Below, piece by piece: positions 40,452 to 48,079 of a DNA stretch of 64,000 bases (positions are counted from its first letter, which is position 1; each line of letters starts with the position of its first letter). Position numbers and translations under genes: made by a program. Under the pieces are notes generated by a model. It saw only the letters and a program-made list of their open reading frames with translations, was not told the origin of the DNA and made no database searches. Origin of the DNA: Sphingomonas_R arantia (GTDB lineage: Bacteria > Pseudomonadota > Alphaproteobacteria > Sphingomonadales > Sphingomonadaceae); contig NZ_JBHUGS010000001.1 in assembly GCF_042682045.1 (NCBI RefSeq), forward strand, positions 372,001-436,000, written 5' to 3'.

Positions 40452-41176
40452 CGGTGTGCGCCTTCGAAGATCACTTCGTCCGCATGGGCGGCGGCGATCC
40501 GTTCGGCGGCGGCATCGCGCACGGTCCAAGTCAAGACGGGCATCCCGCGGGCGCGGCATCGCGCGGCGAACGGGCTCGGCAGGCTGCGGATATCATAGGC
40601 CAGGAAGTCGGGTTTCGCATGGGCCAGCGCAAGGGTGCGGCGGGCGTCATGCGTCGGTCCGTGGCGGTCTTCCTCGCTGACGATCAGCCCGCGCGGGATG
40701 GCGGGCACGTTGCGCCAGAACCAGCGTGCGACGCCGGGGTGGAACGACATGACCGCCGCCGGCCCGCGATAGCCGTCCAGCTCGCGTGCGACGGCGCGGC
40801 AGATGGGGAGGATGTCGGTGGCGGGGGTCTTGACCTCGATCAGCAGCGGCACGCGGCCGAGCGTGCGGGCGAGCAGCTGGAACAGTGTGGGGATCGTCTC
40901 GTCCGTGCCGGACAGGCGGATGCCGTCGAGCGCGGCGGCATCGCGCGCGGCCAAGGGGCCTGTCTGGTCGGTCAGCCGGTCGAGATCGGCGTCGTGGAAG
41001 ACGAATGCCTCGCCGTCGCGGCTCGCCTGGACGTCGCATTCGATGCCGTAGCCCGCGGCGATCGCGGCGACGAACGCGGCGCGGCTGTTTTCCAGCCGGC
41101 CGTCGCCGTGCAGGCCGCGATGCGCGAAAGGTTGCGCGCGGAGGAAGGCGGTGCGCGCCGGATCTGGGGCGGGCAC
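40448..41176 (-). CDS. Glycerophosphodiester phosphodiesterase
   Basis: This 242-residue enzyme hydrolyses glycerophosphodiesters to glycerol-3-phosphate and an alcohol. The catalytic pattern HRGLHGDGRLENSRAAF and the metal ligands in GIECDVQASRDGEAFVFHDADLDRLT identify the GDPD barrel; LIEVKTPA carries another ligand. No signal peptide, so cytoplasmic (UgpQ-like). GTG 41176 is the only sensible start. It lies between ridA (24 bases upstream) and the FemAB-like gene (overlapping). Confidence 0.93.
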   Translation of the reverse strand: MPAPDPARTAFLRAQPFAHRGLHGDGRLENSRAAFVAAIAAGYGIECDVQASRDGEAFVFHDADLDRLTDQTGPLAARDAAALDGIRLSGTDETIPTLFQLLARTLGRVPLLIEVKTPATDILPICRAVARELDGYRGPAAVMSFHPGVARWFWRNVPAIPRGLIVSEEDRHGPTHDARRTLALAHAKPDFLAYDIRSLPSPFAARCRARGMPVLTWTVRDAAAERIAAAHADEVIFEGAHR

Positions 41177-41200
41177 CGCCGGAGCCTTTTAGGCTTGAGT

Positions 41201-41662
41201 TCAGGCCGGGCGGACGGCGAAGACCGCGTCGATTTCGACGACCGCGCCGAGCGGCAGGACGGGCACGCCGACCGCCGAGCGCGCATGGCGGCCGGCATCG
41301 CCGAACACCGCGACCATCAGTTCGGATGCGCCGTTGGCGACCGCGGGCTGGCCGGTGAAGGCCGGGTCGGACGAGACGAACACGCCAAGCTTCACGACGC
41401 GTTCGACGCGGTCGAGCGTGCCGAGCGCCTTCTTCACCTGCGCCAGCACCATGACGGCGCAGCGTTCGGCGGCCTTCTTGCCATAGTCCGCGTCGCGGTT
41501 GCCGCCGACATAGCCGGTCATCAGCGCGCCGTCGTCGAACGGCAGCTGCCCCGACAGGTGCAGCAGGCCGCCGGCCTCGACCGCCGGCACATAGGCCGCG
41601 ACGGGCGCGGCGGCTTCGGGAAGGGCGATGCCCAGTTCGGTGAGGCGGGTTTCGATGCTCAT
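41201..41662 (-). CDS. RidA family protein (YjgF/YER057c/UK114), enamine/imine deaminase-like
   Basis: This 153-residue protein of the RidA superfamily matches the longer alphaproteobacterial subgroup. LHLSGQLPFDDGALMTGYVGG and DRVERVVKLGVFVSSDPAF are family hallmarks. The canonical catalytic Arg of true RidA is not obvious near the C-terminus (GVPVLPLGAVVEIDAVFAV), where RidA has R in the motif RxxVxVxxLP; here HARSAVGVPVLP retains the Arg. It is the first gene of the ridA-gdpD-femAB-like operon. Confidence 0.88.
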   Translation of the reverse strand: MSIETRLTELGIALPEAAAPVAAYVPAVEAGGLLHLSGQLPFDDGALMTGYVGGNRDADYGKKAAERCAVMVLAQVKKALGTLDRVERVVKLGVFVSSDPAFTGQPAVANGASELMVAVFGDAGRHARSAVGVPVLPLGAVVEIDAVFAVRPA

Positions 41663-41726
41663 GGCTGTGGTCTTTCGGATGGGGGACGGGGTGGGTCAAG
41701 GGGGATTGGGTTTGGTTCTTCTTCTT

Positions 41727-41842
41727 AGCCCCTCACCTTTAGGGGAGGGGTTGGGGTGGGGCTGAGCGCTTCAATATCACGAGGTAGAATTCGTGGTGCT
41801 GTTGCCCCCACCCCAACCCCTCCCCTGAAGGAGAGGGGCTTG
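41727..41842. repeat. Palindromic G-rich repeat, family A, copy 4
   Basis: Inverted arms (ggggaggggttggggtgggg and its complement) with the shared inner segment 'gtggtgctgttgccccca'. It occupies the gap between the HAD hydrolase stop and the RidA start, both minus-strand genes. Confidence 0.87.
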
Positions 41843-41862
41843 ATGGCTTGTTGCTCAGCCCT

Positions 41863-42486
41863 TTACCCCCGAGGCCCCTCTTCGAACCGCGCCAGGATCC
41901 AGTCTTTGGCTTCGCGCCAGTCGTCGATGCGGGCGTCGGCCTCGGGCGCCGGGGCGACGTCGGGGGCGAGGGTGGGTTCGGAGACCATGTGGAGGCGCCA
42001 GACCTCGGGTGTGTGTTCGGCGAGCGAGGCGTGGTGTACGGCCAGGTCGTCGACGAACACCGCAGCGGAGGGGGCGAATTCCTCGATCAGCGTGCGCGCG
42101 GGGGTGCCCTTGCCGCCCTGGTTGCAGACGACACGGTGGCGGATGTCATGCGCGGCGAGTTGTGCCACGCGGCCGGAATGCCAGTCGGGCAGGATGTTGG
42201 TGAGCACGACAATGTCGGCGACCTCCCCGATCTCGGCCAGCGCCTCGGCCGCGTGGGGGACGAGCGTCTGGCGGTGCATCTGCGTTTCGAAGAAGCCGTT
42301 GAGCAGCGGCCAGAGTTGTTCGTCGGGGAACAGCGTGCCGTCGCTGCGGCGGCGTGTGCTGGAGGTGAAGTGACCGCCGCGCGGCTGGAAATCGAGCTGA
42401 TGTTCCGCATCCAGCCAGGCCCCGAAATGGGTGACCATGTGAAGCAGCACCTCGTCGCAGTCGGTGATGAGCAGCGGGCGGCTCAT
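41863..42486 (-). CDS. HAD-superfamily hydrolase
   Basis: This is a probable phosphatase of 207 residues. The nucleophile motif appears as LLITDCDEVLLHM (DxD as DCD), motif II as DIVVLTNILPDW and motif IV as AAVFVDDLAVHHASL. A mostly helical cap lies between 30 and 85. Substrate unknown. Its start overlaps the DUF3572 stop (ATGA), so the two are co-expressed. Confidence 0.83.
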   Translation of the reverse strand: MSRPLLITDCDEVLLHMVTHFGAWLDAEHQLDFQPRGGHFTSSTRRRSDGTLFPDEQLWPLLNGFFETQMHRQTLVPHAAEALAEIGEVADIVVLTNILPDWHSGRVAQLAAHDIRHRVVCNQGGKGTPARTLIEEFAPSAAVFVDDLAVHHASLAEHTPEVWRLHMVSEPTLAPDVAPAPEADARIDDWREAKDWILARFEEGPRG

Positions 42487-42758
42487 GCGGACAGCAATGC
42501 GTTGGCGCGGACCAGCCGATCGGGCGCGACGTCGAGGTCGGCGGCGCAGGCGATCAGGTCCGGCTCGTGCGATTCGAGGAAGCCGAGGACGGCGCCGAGG
42601 ACCGCCGGATCGTTTGCGCGGGTGCGCAGGTCGGTGGGGTCGAGGCCGGTCAGCGCGAGCAGCCGATCGGCGCGCGATGGTTCGCCCAGCGTCCAGACGA
42701 GCGCGTTCAACGCGAGCGCGGCGGCGCCGTCCGCGTTCATTGTATCCTTGGCCGCCAT
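42483..42758 (-). CDS. DUF3572 family protein
   Basis: This 91-residue helical protein, restricted largely to alphaproteobacteria, is of unknown function. ALALNALVWTLGEPSRADRLLALTGLDP and VLGFLESHEPDLIACA are the conserved parts. It is regularly found divergent from divK, as here (33 bases between start codons), and overlaps the HAD gene downstream. Confidence 0.9.
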   Translation of the reverse strand: MAAKDTMNADGAAALALNALVWTLGEPSRADRLLALTGLDPTDLRTRANDPAVLGAVLGFLESHEPDLIACAADLDVAPDRLVRANALLSA

Positions 42759-42791
42759 CCTCTACTCCCGTGCCAGATGCGAGAGGGTGCG

Positions 42792-43154
42792 GTGGCGAAG
42801 AAAGTCCTGATTGTCGAGGACAACGAGCTTAATCTCAAGCTGTTCTGCGACCTTTTGCGCGCGCACGACTATGACGCACGCGGGGTGAGCGACGGGCGCG
42901 AGGCGCTGGCGACGGCGCGGGAGTTCTCGCCCGACCTGGTGATCATGGACATTCAGTTGCCGCATGTGAGCGGGCTGGACCTGATCGCGGCGATGCGCGC
43001 GGACGATGCGTTGCGGGCGATCCCGGTGATGGCGGTGACGGCCTATGCCGCGCACGGCGACGAGGCGCGGATCCGCGCGGCGGGCGCGCAGGCCTATGTG
43101 TCGAAACCGATTTCGGTGATGCGGTTCGTGGGGTCTGTGGAGGCTTTGCTTTAG
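42792..43154 (+). CDS. divK: DivK-type single-domain response regulator
   Basis: This 120-residue receiver protein is the cell-polarity and cell-cycle regulator of alphaproteobacteria, acting with DivJ/PleC kinases. Acidic pocket VLIVEDNELNLKLF, phospho-acceptor Asp53 in LVIMDIQLPHVSGL and Lys105 in YVSKPISVMRF match Caulobacter DivK closely. GTG 42792 is preceded by GAGAGGG; ATG 42777 upstream is less well placed. It is divergent from the DUF3572 gene. Confidence 0.94.
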   Translation: MAKKVLIVEDNELNLKLFCDLLRAHDYDARGVSDGREALATAREFSPDLVIMDIQLPHVSGLDLIAAMRADDALRAIPVMAVTAYAAHGDEARIRAAGAQAYVSKPISVMRFVGSVEALL

Positions 43155-43207
43155 GGGGGTGGTGTTTGGTCCTGCCGACCTGCCGAGCGACAGCTATTAT
43201 CAACGGT

Positions 43208-43359
43208 TGTCATCCCGGCGAAAGCGGGGATCTCCCTTCGGTTGGGGGCGACTATCTTCCACACGGTGTCGCCTGCGCCGGGTTCGCGATTCCAAGCTGG
43301 CGCGTGTGACCAGGCTCCGCTTTACCGAAGGGAGATCCTGGCTTTCGCCGGGATGACGG
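43208..43359. repeat. REP-like palindrome pair, family B
   Basis: Two inverted family B palindromes, gtcatcccggcgaaagcggg at 43209 and gatcctggctttcgccggga at about 43332, are separated by about 90 bases. They lie downstream of divK, in a 387-base gap that otherwise holds only the structures at 43434-43541. Confidence 0.8.
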
Positions 43360-43433
43360 TTTGGGAGTGCGGAGGGTTGGGGGTGTAAGCCCTGGCCGGG
43401 TGGGCGACGGCTGGCGACGTGCGCCGGACGCAC

Positions 43434-43485
43434 AAAACCCGCAGGGTCGGCGCTCGTCTTGAGCGTGGACCCTGCGGGTTCTTTT
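43434..43485 (-). terminator. Terminator downstream of rpmG
   Basis: A 13-base stem (AACCCGCAGGGTC with GACCCTGCGGGTT) encloses an inner stem CGCTC/GAGCG with loop GTCTT. T-rich ends on both strands (ttctttt on plus, ttttgtg on minus) allow bidirectional use, for both rpmG and divK. Confidence 0.85.
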
Positions 43486-43488
43486 GCT

Positions 43489-43541
43489 GGATCCCCGCAT
43501 GCGCGGGGATGATCTAGGTCCGCTGCTTGGGCGGACCTAGA
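43489..43541. repeat. Two adjacent hairpins directly after rpmG
   Basis: The palindrome ggatccccgcatgcgcgggg (43489-43508, family B variant) is followed by a perfect 13-base inverted repeat, gatctaggtccgc at 43509-43521 and its complement at 43529-43541. The second hairpin touches the rpmG stop codon (42-base plus-strand neighbour) and may protect the 3' end. Confidence 0.75.
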
Positions 43542-43709
43542 TCACTTGATCTTGGCTTCCTTGAACTCGACATGCTTGCGCACGACGGGGTCGTACTTGC
43601 GGAAGGTGAACTTTTCCGTCTGCGTGCGGGGGTTCTTCTTCGTGACGTAGAAGAAACCCGTGTCGGCGGTGCTGACGAGCTTGATCTTGACGGTGGTCGG
43701 CTTTGCCAT
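43542..43709 (-). CDS. rpmG: 50S ribosomal protein L33
   Basis: This 55-residue ribosomal protein, MAKPTTVKIKLVSTADTGFFYVTKKNPR in two parts and ending RKHVEFKEAKIK, is of the cysteine-free L33 type, as usual in proteobacteria. The start ATG 43709 follows AAAGGTTCCGGGTC. Only this part of the longer open frame is real. Confidence 0.96.
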   Translation of the reverse strand: MAKPTTVKIKLVSTADTGFFYVTKKNPRTQTEKFTFRKYDPVVRKHVEFKEAKIK

Positions 43710-43885
43710 GACCCGGAACCTTTGCGAACGCGAAAAAAAGAAGGCGACGTTGCCGCCGCCTGTATGCCGGGTCCTTTGAGCGACGCGAGGAGGAGAGTCA
43801 AGCCCGCGGGGGCCAATGTCGCGGACGCGTCTTAATCGGTGGATAAGGAATGCGGGCGCACAAGGTCGCATTGGGAGGACGCACG

Positions 43886-44221
43886 ATGGCGACCGCTTAC
43901 AGGCAGGATGACGAGAACGACATGGCCGCGGCGACCCGCCTGTGCGGGCGGATTGCGGTGCTGGAGGCGGATTTGCCGACGCTGTCGCTCGACCGGCTGA
44001 TGCAGCGGGTGGGCGAGATTCGCGGGACGGCGCGGTTGCACGGGCTGTCCGCGGTCGTCGGGATCGCCGCCGAACTGGCGACCGCGATCGGGCGCGACGG
44101 GCGCGCGGCGCTGATCCGGCCCTATCTGGCGGGGCTGCGCGAGGCGTGCGGATGCGCGCCGGGCGACGATCATGCGGTCCATGCGTTGCTGGCGTCGATC
44201 AGCGTCCGGTTTGCGGACTGA
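43886..44221 (+). CDS. Small helical protein, unknown function
   Basis: I do not recognise a family with confidence. The 111-residue protein is predicted all-helical, with ATRLCGRIAVLEADLPTLSLDRLMQRVGEIRGTARLHGLSAVVGIAAELATAIG. The ...GEIRGTARLHGL... helix is faintly reminiscent of an Hpt-like four-helix bundle, but the phospho-acceptor His context (HxxKG) is missing. Ribosome site GGGAGG precedes ATG 43886. It is read toward the GDT1-type transporter gene, 26 bases downstream. Confidence 0.72.
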   Translation: MATAYRQDDENDMAAATRLCGRIAVLEADLPTLSLDRLMQRVGEIRGTARLHGLSAVVGIAAELATAIGRDGRAALIRPYLAGLREACGCAPGDDHAVHALLASISVRFAD

Positions 44222-44247
44222 TCCTACGCGTGGGGTTCGCTGAATAG

Positions 44248-44817
44248 ATGGATGCATTGCTGAGTGCGTTCGTGGCGTGCGGGCTGGCCGAGATCGGCGA
44301 CCGCCGCCAGTTGCTGGTCATCCTGCTCTGCCTGAAGTTTCCGGACCGGACGGGCCGCGTGCTGGCGGCGGCGGGGCTGGCGGCGCTGGTCAGTACCGGG
44401 ATCGGTGCGGCCGGCGGCGCGGTGGTGCATGGCGCGGTGCCGTTCCGCGCGCTGTCGCTGATGGCGGCGCTGGCATTATTGTCCGCGGGAATCGGGTCGC
44501 TTGCGCGGCCCAAGACGCCGAAGCTGACTGTGTCGCCGCGGCTGGGGGCGTTCGGGGGCAGTTTCGGCGTGCTGCTGGCGGCGGGGCTTGGCGACAAGAC
44601 GCAGTTCCTGGCGTTCGCGCTGTCGGCGCGGACCGCGGCGCCGGTGCTGGCGGCGATCGGCGCGACGCTGGGCGTGCTGGCGGCGGCGGTGCCCGCGGCG
44701 ATGCTGGGGCGGCGGTTCGTGACGGTGGTGCCGTTGCGTGCGGTGCGGATCGGGATCGGGGTGGTGTTCATTCTGGTCGCGCTCGGGTTCGGGCTGGATG
44801 CCTTGCGGTTGCTCTAG
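44248..44817 (+). CDS. TMEM165/GDT1 (UPF0016) family membrane protein with degenerate motifs
   Basis: This 189-residue membrane protein has six hydrophobic segments in two inverted halves, the layout of the Mn2+/Ca2+:H+ exchangers MneA/GDT1. The family motif E-x-G-D-[KR]-[TS] appears twice but is altered in both: EIGDRRQ near residue 15 has Arg for Thr/Ser, and GLGDKTQ in the second half has Gly in place of Glu. The other conserved positions are kept. This may shift ion selectivity or be typical of a sphingomonad subgroup. Confidence 0.83.
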   Translation: MDALLSAFVACGLAEIGDRRQLLVILLCLKFPDRTGRVLAAAGLAALVSTGIGAAGGAVVHGAVPFRALSLMAALALLSAGIGSLARPKTPKLTVSPRLGAFGGSFGVLLAAGLGDKTQFLAFALSARTAAPVLAAIGATLGVLAAAVPAAMLGRRFVTVVPLRAVRIGIGVVFILVALGFGLDALRLL

Positions 44818-44905
44818 CGTCCTGCGCGAAAATTCTGTGCGCGGGGATGCGACCGAGGCGGGTCTGGGTCGTTGAGGACCCGAACCAAATATCCGGAGAC
44901 GCATC

Positions 44906-45406
44906 ATGGCCGACACCCCGCAGCCCGAACTGGCAACCCCGACCGACATCGCCACGACCAATGCCAAGACCGTCGCCGACGCGCTGAATGGCGTGCTGGC
45001 GGACAGCTTCGCGCTGTACCTGAAGACCAAGAATTTCCACTGGCATGTGTCGGGGCCGCATTTCCGCGACTATCACCTGATGCTCGACGATCAGGCCGCG
45101 CAGATCCTGGGCACGACCGACGCGATTGCGGAGCGCGTGCGCAAGACGGGCAACGTGACGCTGCGGTCGATCGGCGATATTTCGCGGCGCCAGACGATTC
45201 AGGACAATGACAAGCCGTTCGTGAGCGCGGACGACATGCTGGCGGAGCTGCGCGAGGACAATCTGCAGCTGGTGCAGGCGCTGCGCGAGGCGAAGGACAT
45301 CGTCGACGAGGCCAAGGACAATGCGACCAGCGGCATCCTCGATGACTGGACCGACCAGGCCGAAGAGCGTGCGTGGTTCCTGTTCGAGACCAGCCGCAAG
45401 GCATGA
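44906..45406 (+). CDS. dps: Dps-type ferritin-like DNA-protection protein
   Basis: This 166-residue mini-ferritin stores iron and protects DNA during starvation and oxidative stress. The inter-subunit ferroxidase motif appears as NFHWHVSGPHFRDYHLMLDDQA, with the second helix ILGTTDAIAERVRKTG. The C-terminal helices are acidic. A ribosome site CCGGAG precedes the ATG, and a perfect hairpin follows the stop (45412-45435). It is a single-gene unit. No EcfG-like promoter is recognisable upstream. Confidence 0.93.
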   Translation: MADTPQPELATPTDIATTNAKTVADALNGVLADSFALYLKTKNFHWHVSGPHFRDYHLMLDDQAAQILGTTDAIAERVRKTGNVTLRSIGDISRRQTIQDNDKPFVSADDMLAELREDNLQLVQALREAKDIVDEAKDNATSGILDDWTDQAEERAWFLFETSRKA

Positions 45407-45411
45407 CGTGA

Positions 45412-45435
45412 ACGGGGCCGGGCGACCGGCCCCGT
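45412..45435 (+). terminator. Hairpin after dps
   Basis: A perfect 10-base stem ACGGGGCCGG/CCGGCCCCGT closed by a GCGA tetraloop begins six bases after the dps stop. No U-tract follows, so it is a 3'-end stabiliser or weak terminator rather than a canonical terminator. Confidence 0.65.
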
Positions 45436-45492
45436 AACATGGGGCAAAGTGGTTTCTTGTGAGGCGTCGGTTGGGCGCGTAAGGCGCGCGGC

Positions 45493-46155
45493 ATGATCGA
45501 ACCCGTCACCCTGGCCATTCCGAAGGGCCGCATCCTCGACGAGGTGCTGCCGATGCTGGCGCAGGTCGGGATCGTGCCCGAAGCGGCCTTCTCCGATCCT
45601 GCGAGCCGTGCGCTGATGTTCGCCACCAGCGACCCCGGCGTGCGGATCATCCGGGTACGGGCGTTCGACGTCGCGACGTTCGTGGCGCACGGCGCGGCGC
45701 AGGTCGGCGTCGTGGGGTCGGACGTGCTGATGGAGTTCGATTATTCCGAACTCTATGCGCCGGTCGATCTGGACGTCGGGCATTGCCGGCTGTCGGTGGC
45801 GGAACCGGTGGCGCTGGCCGCGGGCGACGACCCGCGCGAATGGAGCCATGTGCGCGTGGCGACGAAATATCCCAATATTACGCGGCGCCATTTCGAGGCG
45901 CGCGGGGTGCAGGCGGAATGCGTGAAGCTGAACGGGGCGATGGAGATTGCCCCGGTGCTGGGACTGGCCGACCGGATCGTCGACCTGGTGTCGAGCGGGC
46001 GGACGCTGGTCGAGAACGGGTTGGCCGAGGTCGAGGTGATCGCGCAGGTGTCGGCGCGGCTGATCGTCAACCGCGCGGCGTTCAAGACGCGCAGCGGGCA
46101 GATCGCGGCGTTGATCGACGGATTCCGGATGGCGGGGGCGCAGCGTGCGGCCTGA
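45493..46155 (+). CDS. hisG: ATP phosphoribosyltransferase, short form
   Basis: This 220-residue catalytic subunit performs the first step of histidine synthesis. IPKGRILDEVLPML, VGVVGSDVLMEF and RVATKYPNITRRHFEARG are diagnostic. The C-terminal regulatory domain of the long form is absent, so it should need HisZ as a partner, which is not encoded beside it. It is the first gene of hisG-hisD-nusB-thiL. Confidence 0.96.
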   Translation: MIEPVTLAIPKGRILDEVLPMLAQVGIVPEAAFSDPASRALMFATSDPGVRIIRVRAFDVATFVAHGAAQVGVVGSDVLMEFDYSELYAPVDLDVGHCRLSVAEPVALAAGDDPREWSHVRVATKYPNITRRHFEARGVQAECVKLNGAMEIAPVLGLADRIVDLVSSGRTLVENGLAEVEVIAQVSARLIVNRAAFKTRSGQIAALIDGFRMAGAQRAA

Positions 46156-46176
46156 TTTTACAAGCGGAGGCGGGCG

Positions 46177-47469
46177 ATGACCCAGCGGCTGGATGCGACC
46201 GACGCCGGCTTTGCCACGGCGTTCGAAACCCTGGTGAGTGCGCGGCGCGAATCGGATGCTGGCGTGCGCGAATCGGTGGCGGCGATCGTCGCCGACGTGC
46301 GCGCACGTGGCGACGTGGCGGTGGCGGAACTGACCGCGCGGTTCGACGGGCATGAGCTGGCGACGACCGGGTGGGAGGTGCCGCGGGCGGAGCGGCGTGC
46401 GGCGCTGGACGGTTTGGCGAGCGACCTGCGCGAGGCGCTGGAACTGGCGGCGGAGCGGATCCGGCTGTTCCATGCGGCGCAGGTGCCGGCGGATCGCGAT
46501 GCGGTCGATGCGCAGGGCGTGCGGCTGGGCTCGCGCTGGCGCGCGGTCGAGGCGGCAGGGCTGTATGTGCCCGGCGGTCGCGCGGCCTATCCGTCGTCGG
46601 TGCTGATGAATGCGCTGCCGGCGCGGGCGGCGGGTGTCGATCGGCTGACAATGGTGACGCCGACCCCGAATGGCGAGGTCAATCCGCTGGTGCTGGCCGC
46701 GGCCGAGATCGCCGGTGTCGATCAGGTGTTCCGCATCGGCGGCGCGCAGGCGATCGCGGCGCTGGCGTACGGCACGGAGCGGATCGCGGCGACCGACGTG
46801 ATCGTCGGGCCGGGCAATGCCTGGGTCGCGGAGGCCAAGCGCCAGCTGTACGGCGTGGTGGGGATCGACATGGTCGCCGGGCCGTCCGAAATCGTGGTGG
46901 TGGCCGACGGCGCCAACGACCCGGACTGGATCGCGATCGACCTGCTGAGCCAGGCGGAGCATGACCCCGTCAGCCAGTCGATCCTGATCACCGACGATGC
47001 GGCGTTCGGCGACGCGGTGATGGCGGCGGTCGAGGCGCGGTTGACGACGCTGGCGACCGAGCGCGTGGCGCGGGCGAGCTGGGCCGATTACGGCGCGATC
47101 ATCGTGGTGCCGACGCTCGATGCGGCGATCCCGTTGATCGACCGGCTGGCGCCCGAGCATCTGGAGATCGCGACGGACGATCCGGATGCGATCTTTGCGC
47201 GCGTGCGGCATGCCGGGTCGGTGTTCCTGGGGCGGCATACGCCCGAGGCCGTCGGCGACTATGTCGCGGGGCCGAACCATGTGTTGCCGACCGGGCGACG
47301 CGCGCGGTTTTCATCCGGACTGTCGGTCCTGGATTTCATGAAGCGGACCAGTTTCCTGGCGCTGGATCCCGTGTCGCTGCGTGCGATCGGGCCGGCGGCG
47401 GTGACGCTGGCGACGGCCGAGGGGTTGCCCGCGCACGCGGCGTCGGTCGCGGTCCGGCTGGGGAGTTAA
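46177..47469 (+). CDS. hisD: Histidinol dehydrogenase
   Basis: This 430-residue zinc enzyme oxidises histidinol to histidine with NAD. GLYVPGGRAAYPSSVLMNALPA, FRIGGAQAIAALAYGTE, VGPGNAWVAEAKRQLYG and LLSQAEHDPVSQSIL are family signatures. Ribosome site AGCGGAGGCGGGCG lies before ATG 46177. It follows hisG by 21 bases and precedes nusB by three. Confidence 0.97.
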   Translation: MTQRLDATDAGFATAFETLVSARRESDAGVRESVAAIVADVRARGDVAVAELTARFDGHELATTGWEVPRAERRAALDGLASDLREALELAAERIRLFHAAQVPADRDAVDAQGVRLGSRWRAVEAAGLYVPGGRAAYPSSVLMNALPARAAGVDRLTMVTPTPNGEVNPLVLAAAEIAGVDQVFRIGGAQAIAALAYGTERIAATDVIVGPGNAWVAEAKRQLYGVVGIDMVAGPSEIVVVADGANDPDWIAIDLLSQAEHDPVSQSILITDDAAFGDAVMAAVEARLTTLATERVARASWADYGAIIVVPTLDAAIPLIDRLAPEHLEIATDDPDAIFARVRHAGSVFLGRHTPEAVGDYVAGPNHVLPTGRRARFSSGLSVLDFMKRTSFLALDPVSLRAIGPAAVTLATAEGLPAHAASVAVRLGS

Positions 47470-47472
47470 TAG

Positions 47473-47928
47473 ATGGCCAAGATCAACGAACGTTCGCGAT
47501 CGCGCAGTGCCGCGCGACTGGCGGCGGTGCAGGCGTTGTACCAGCAAGAGATGGAGACGATCACGCTGCCGCGGCTGCTCGACGAATTCCATCGCCACCG
47601 GCTGGGTGCGACCGTCGACGATGTCGAATATGCCGATGCGGAGGTCGATTTCTTCGACGATCTGGTGCGCGGCGTGGATGCGCGGCGCGACGAGGTCGAC
47701 GCGGCGATTTCGGACAAGCTGGCCGCAGGCTGGTCGATGGCGCGGCTGGACAAGCCGATGCGGCAAATCCTCCGCGCGGGGACGTACGAGCTGATCGCGC
47801 GGCCGGATGTGCCGACGGGGAGCGTGATCTCCGAGTATGTCGATGTGGCGGCGGCGTTCTACGACAAGCGTGAGAAGGGGTTCGTGAACGGGCTTCTCGA
47901 CGCGGTCGCGAAGGCTGTGCGGGTTTAG
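47473..47928 (+). CDS. nusB: Transcription antitermination factor NusB
   Basis: This 151-residue helical RNA-binding protein acts with NusE in rRNA antitermination. RSRSAARLAAVQALYQQEME is the Arg-rich N-terminus; LDKPMRQILRAGTYELIAR, SVISEYVDVAAAFYDKREKGFVNGLLD carry the conserved C-terminal helices. Starts three bases after hisD; thiL follows across a family A palindrome. Confidence 0.96.
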   Translation: MAKINERSRSRSAARLAAVQALYQQEMETITLPRLLDEFHRHRLGATVDDVEYADAEVDFFDDLVRGVDARRDEVDAAISDKLAAGWSMARLDKPMRQILRAGTYELIARPDVPTGSVISEYVDVAAAFYDKREKGFVNGLLDAVAKAVRV

Positions 47929-47937
47929 GCTTCTTTT

Positions 47938-48060
47938 AGCCCCCCCTCCCTTTCAAGGGAGGGGTTGGGGGCGGGTGGTACCTGCTCGCTATTGCGACGT
48001 TGAATTTGGGGCGCTGTTGCACCCACCCCCAACCCCCTCTCTTGAAAGGGAGGGGGCTTA
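47938..48060. repeat. Palindromic G-rich repeat, family A, copy 5
   Basis: Inverted arms of the family A type (ccctccctttcaagggaggg outward ends) surround a centre with gcgctgttgcacccaccc. It fills the gap between nusB and thiL, ten bases after nusB and 20 before thiL, within a same-strand operon. Confidence 0.87.
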
Positions 48061-48079
48061 TTGTGGCTGGAGGGTAGCT

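Noticed and set aside
43886..44221. Hpt phosphotransfer protein
   Set aside because: Helical pattern is suggestive but the phospho-acceptor His motif (HxxKG) is absent, so the function was not assigned.
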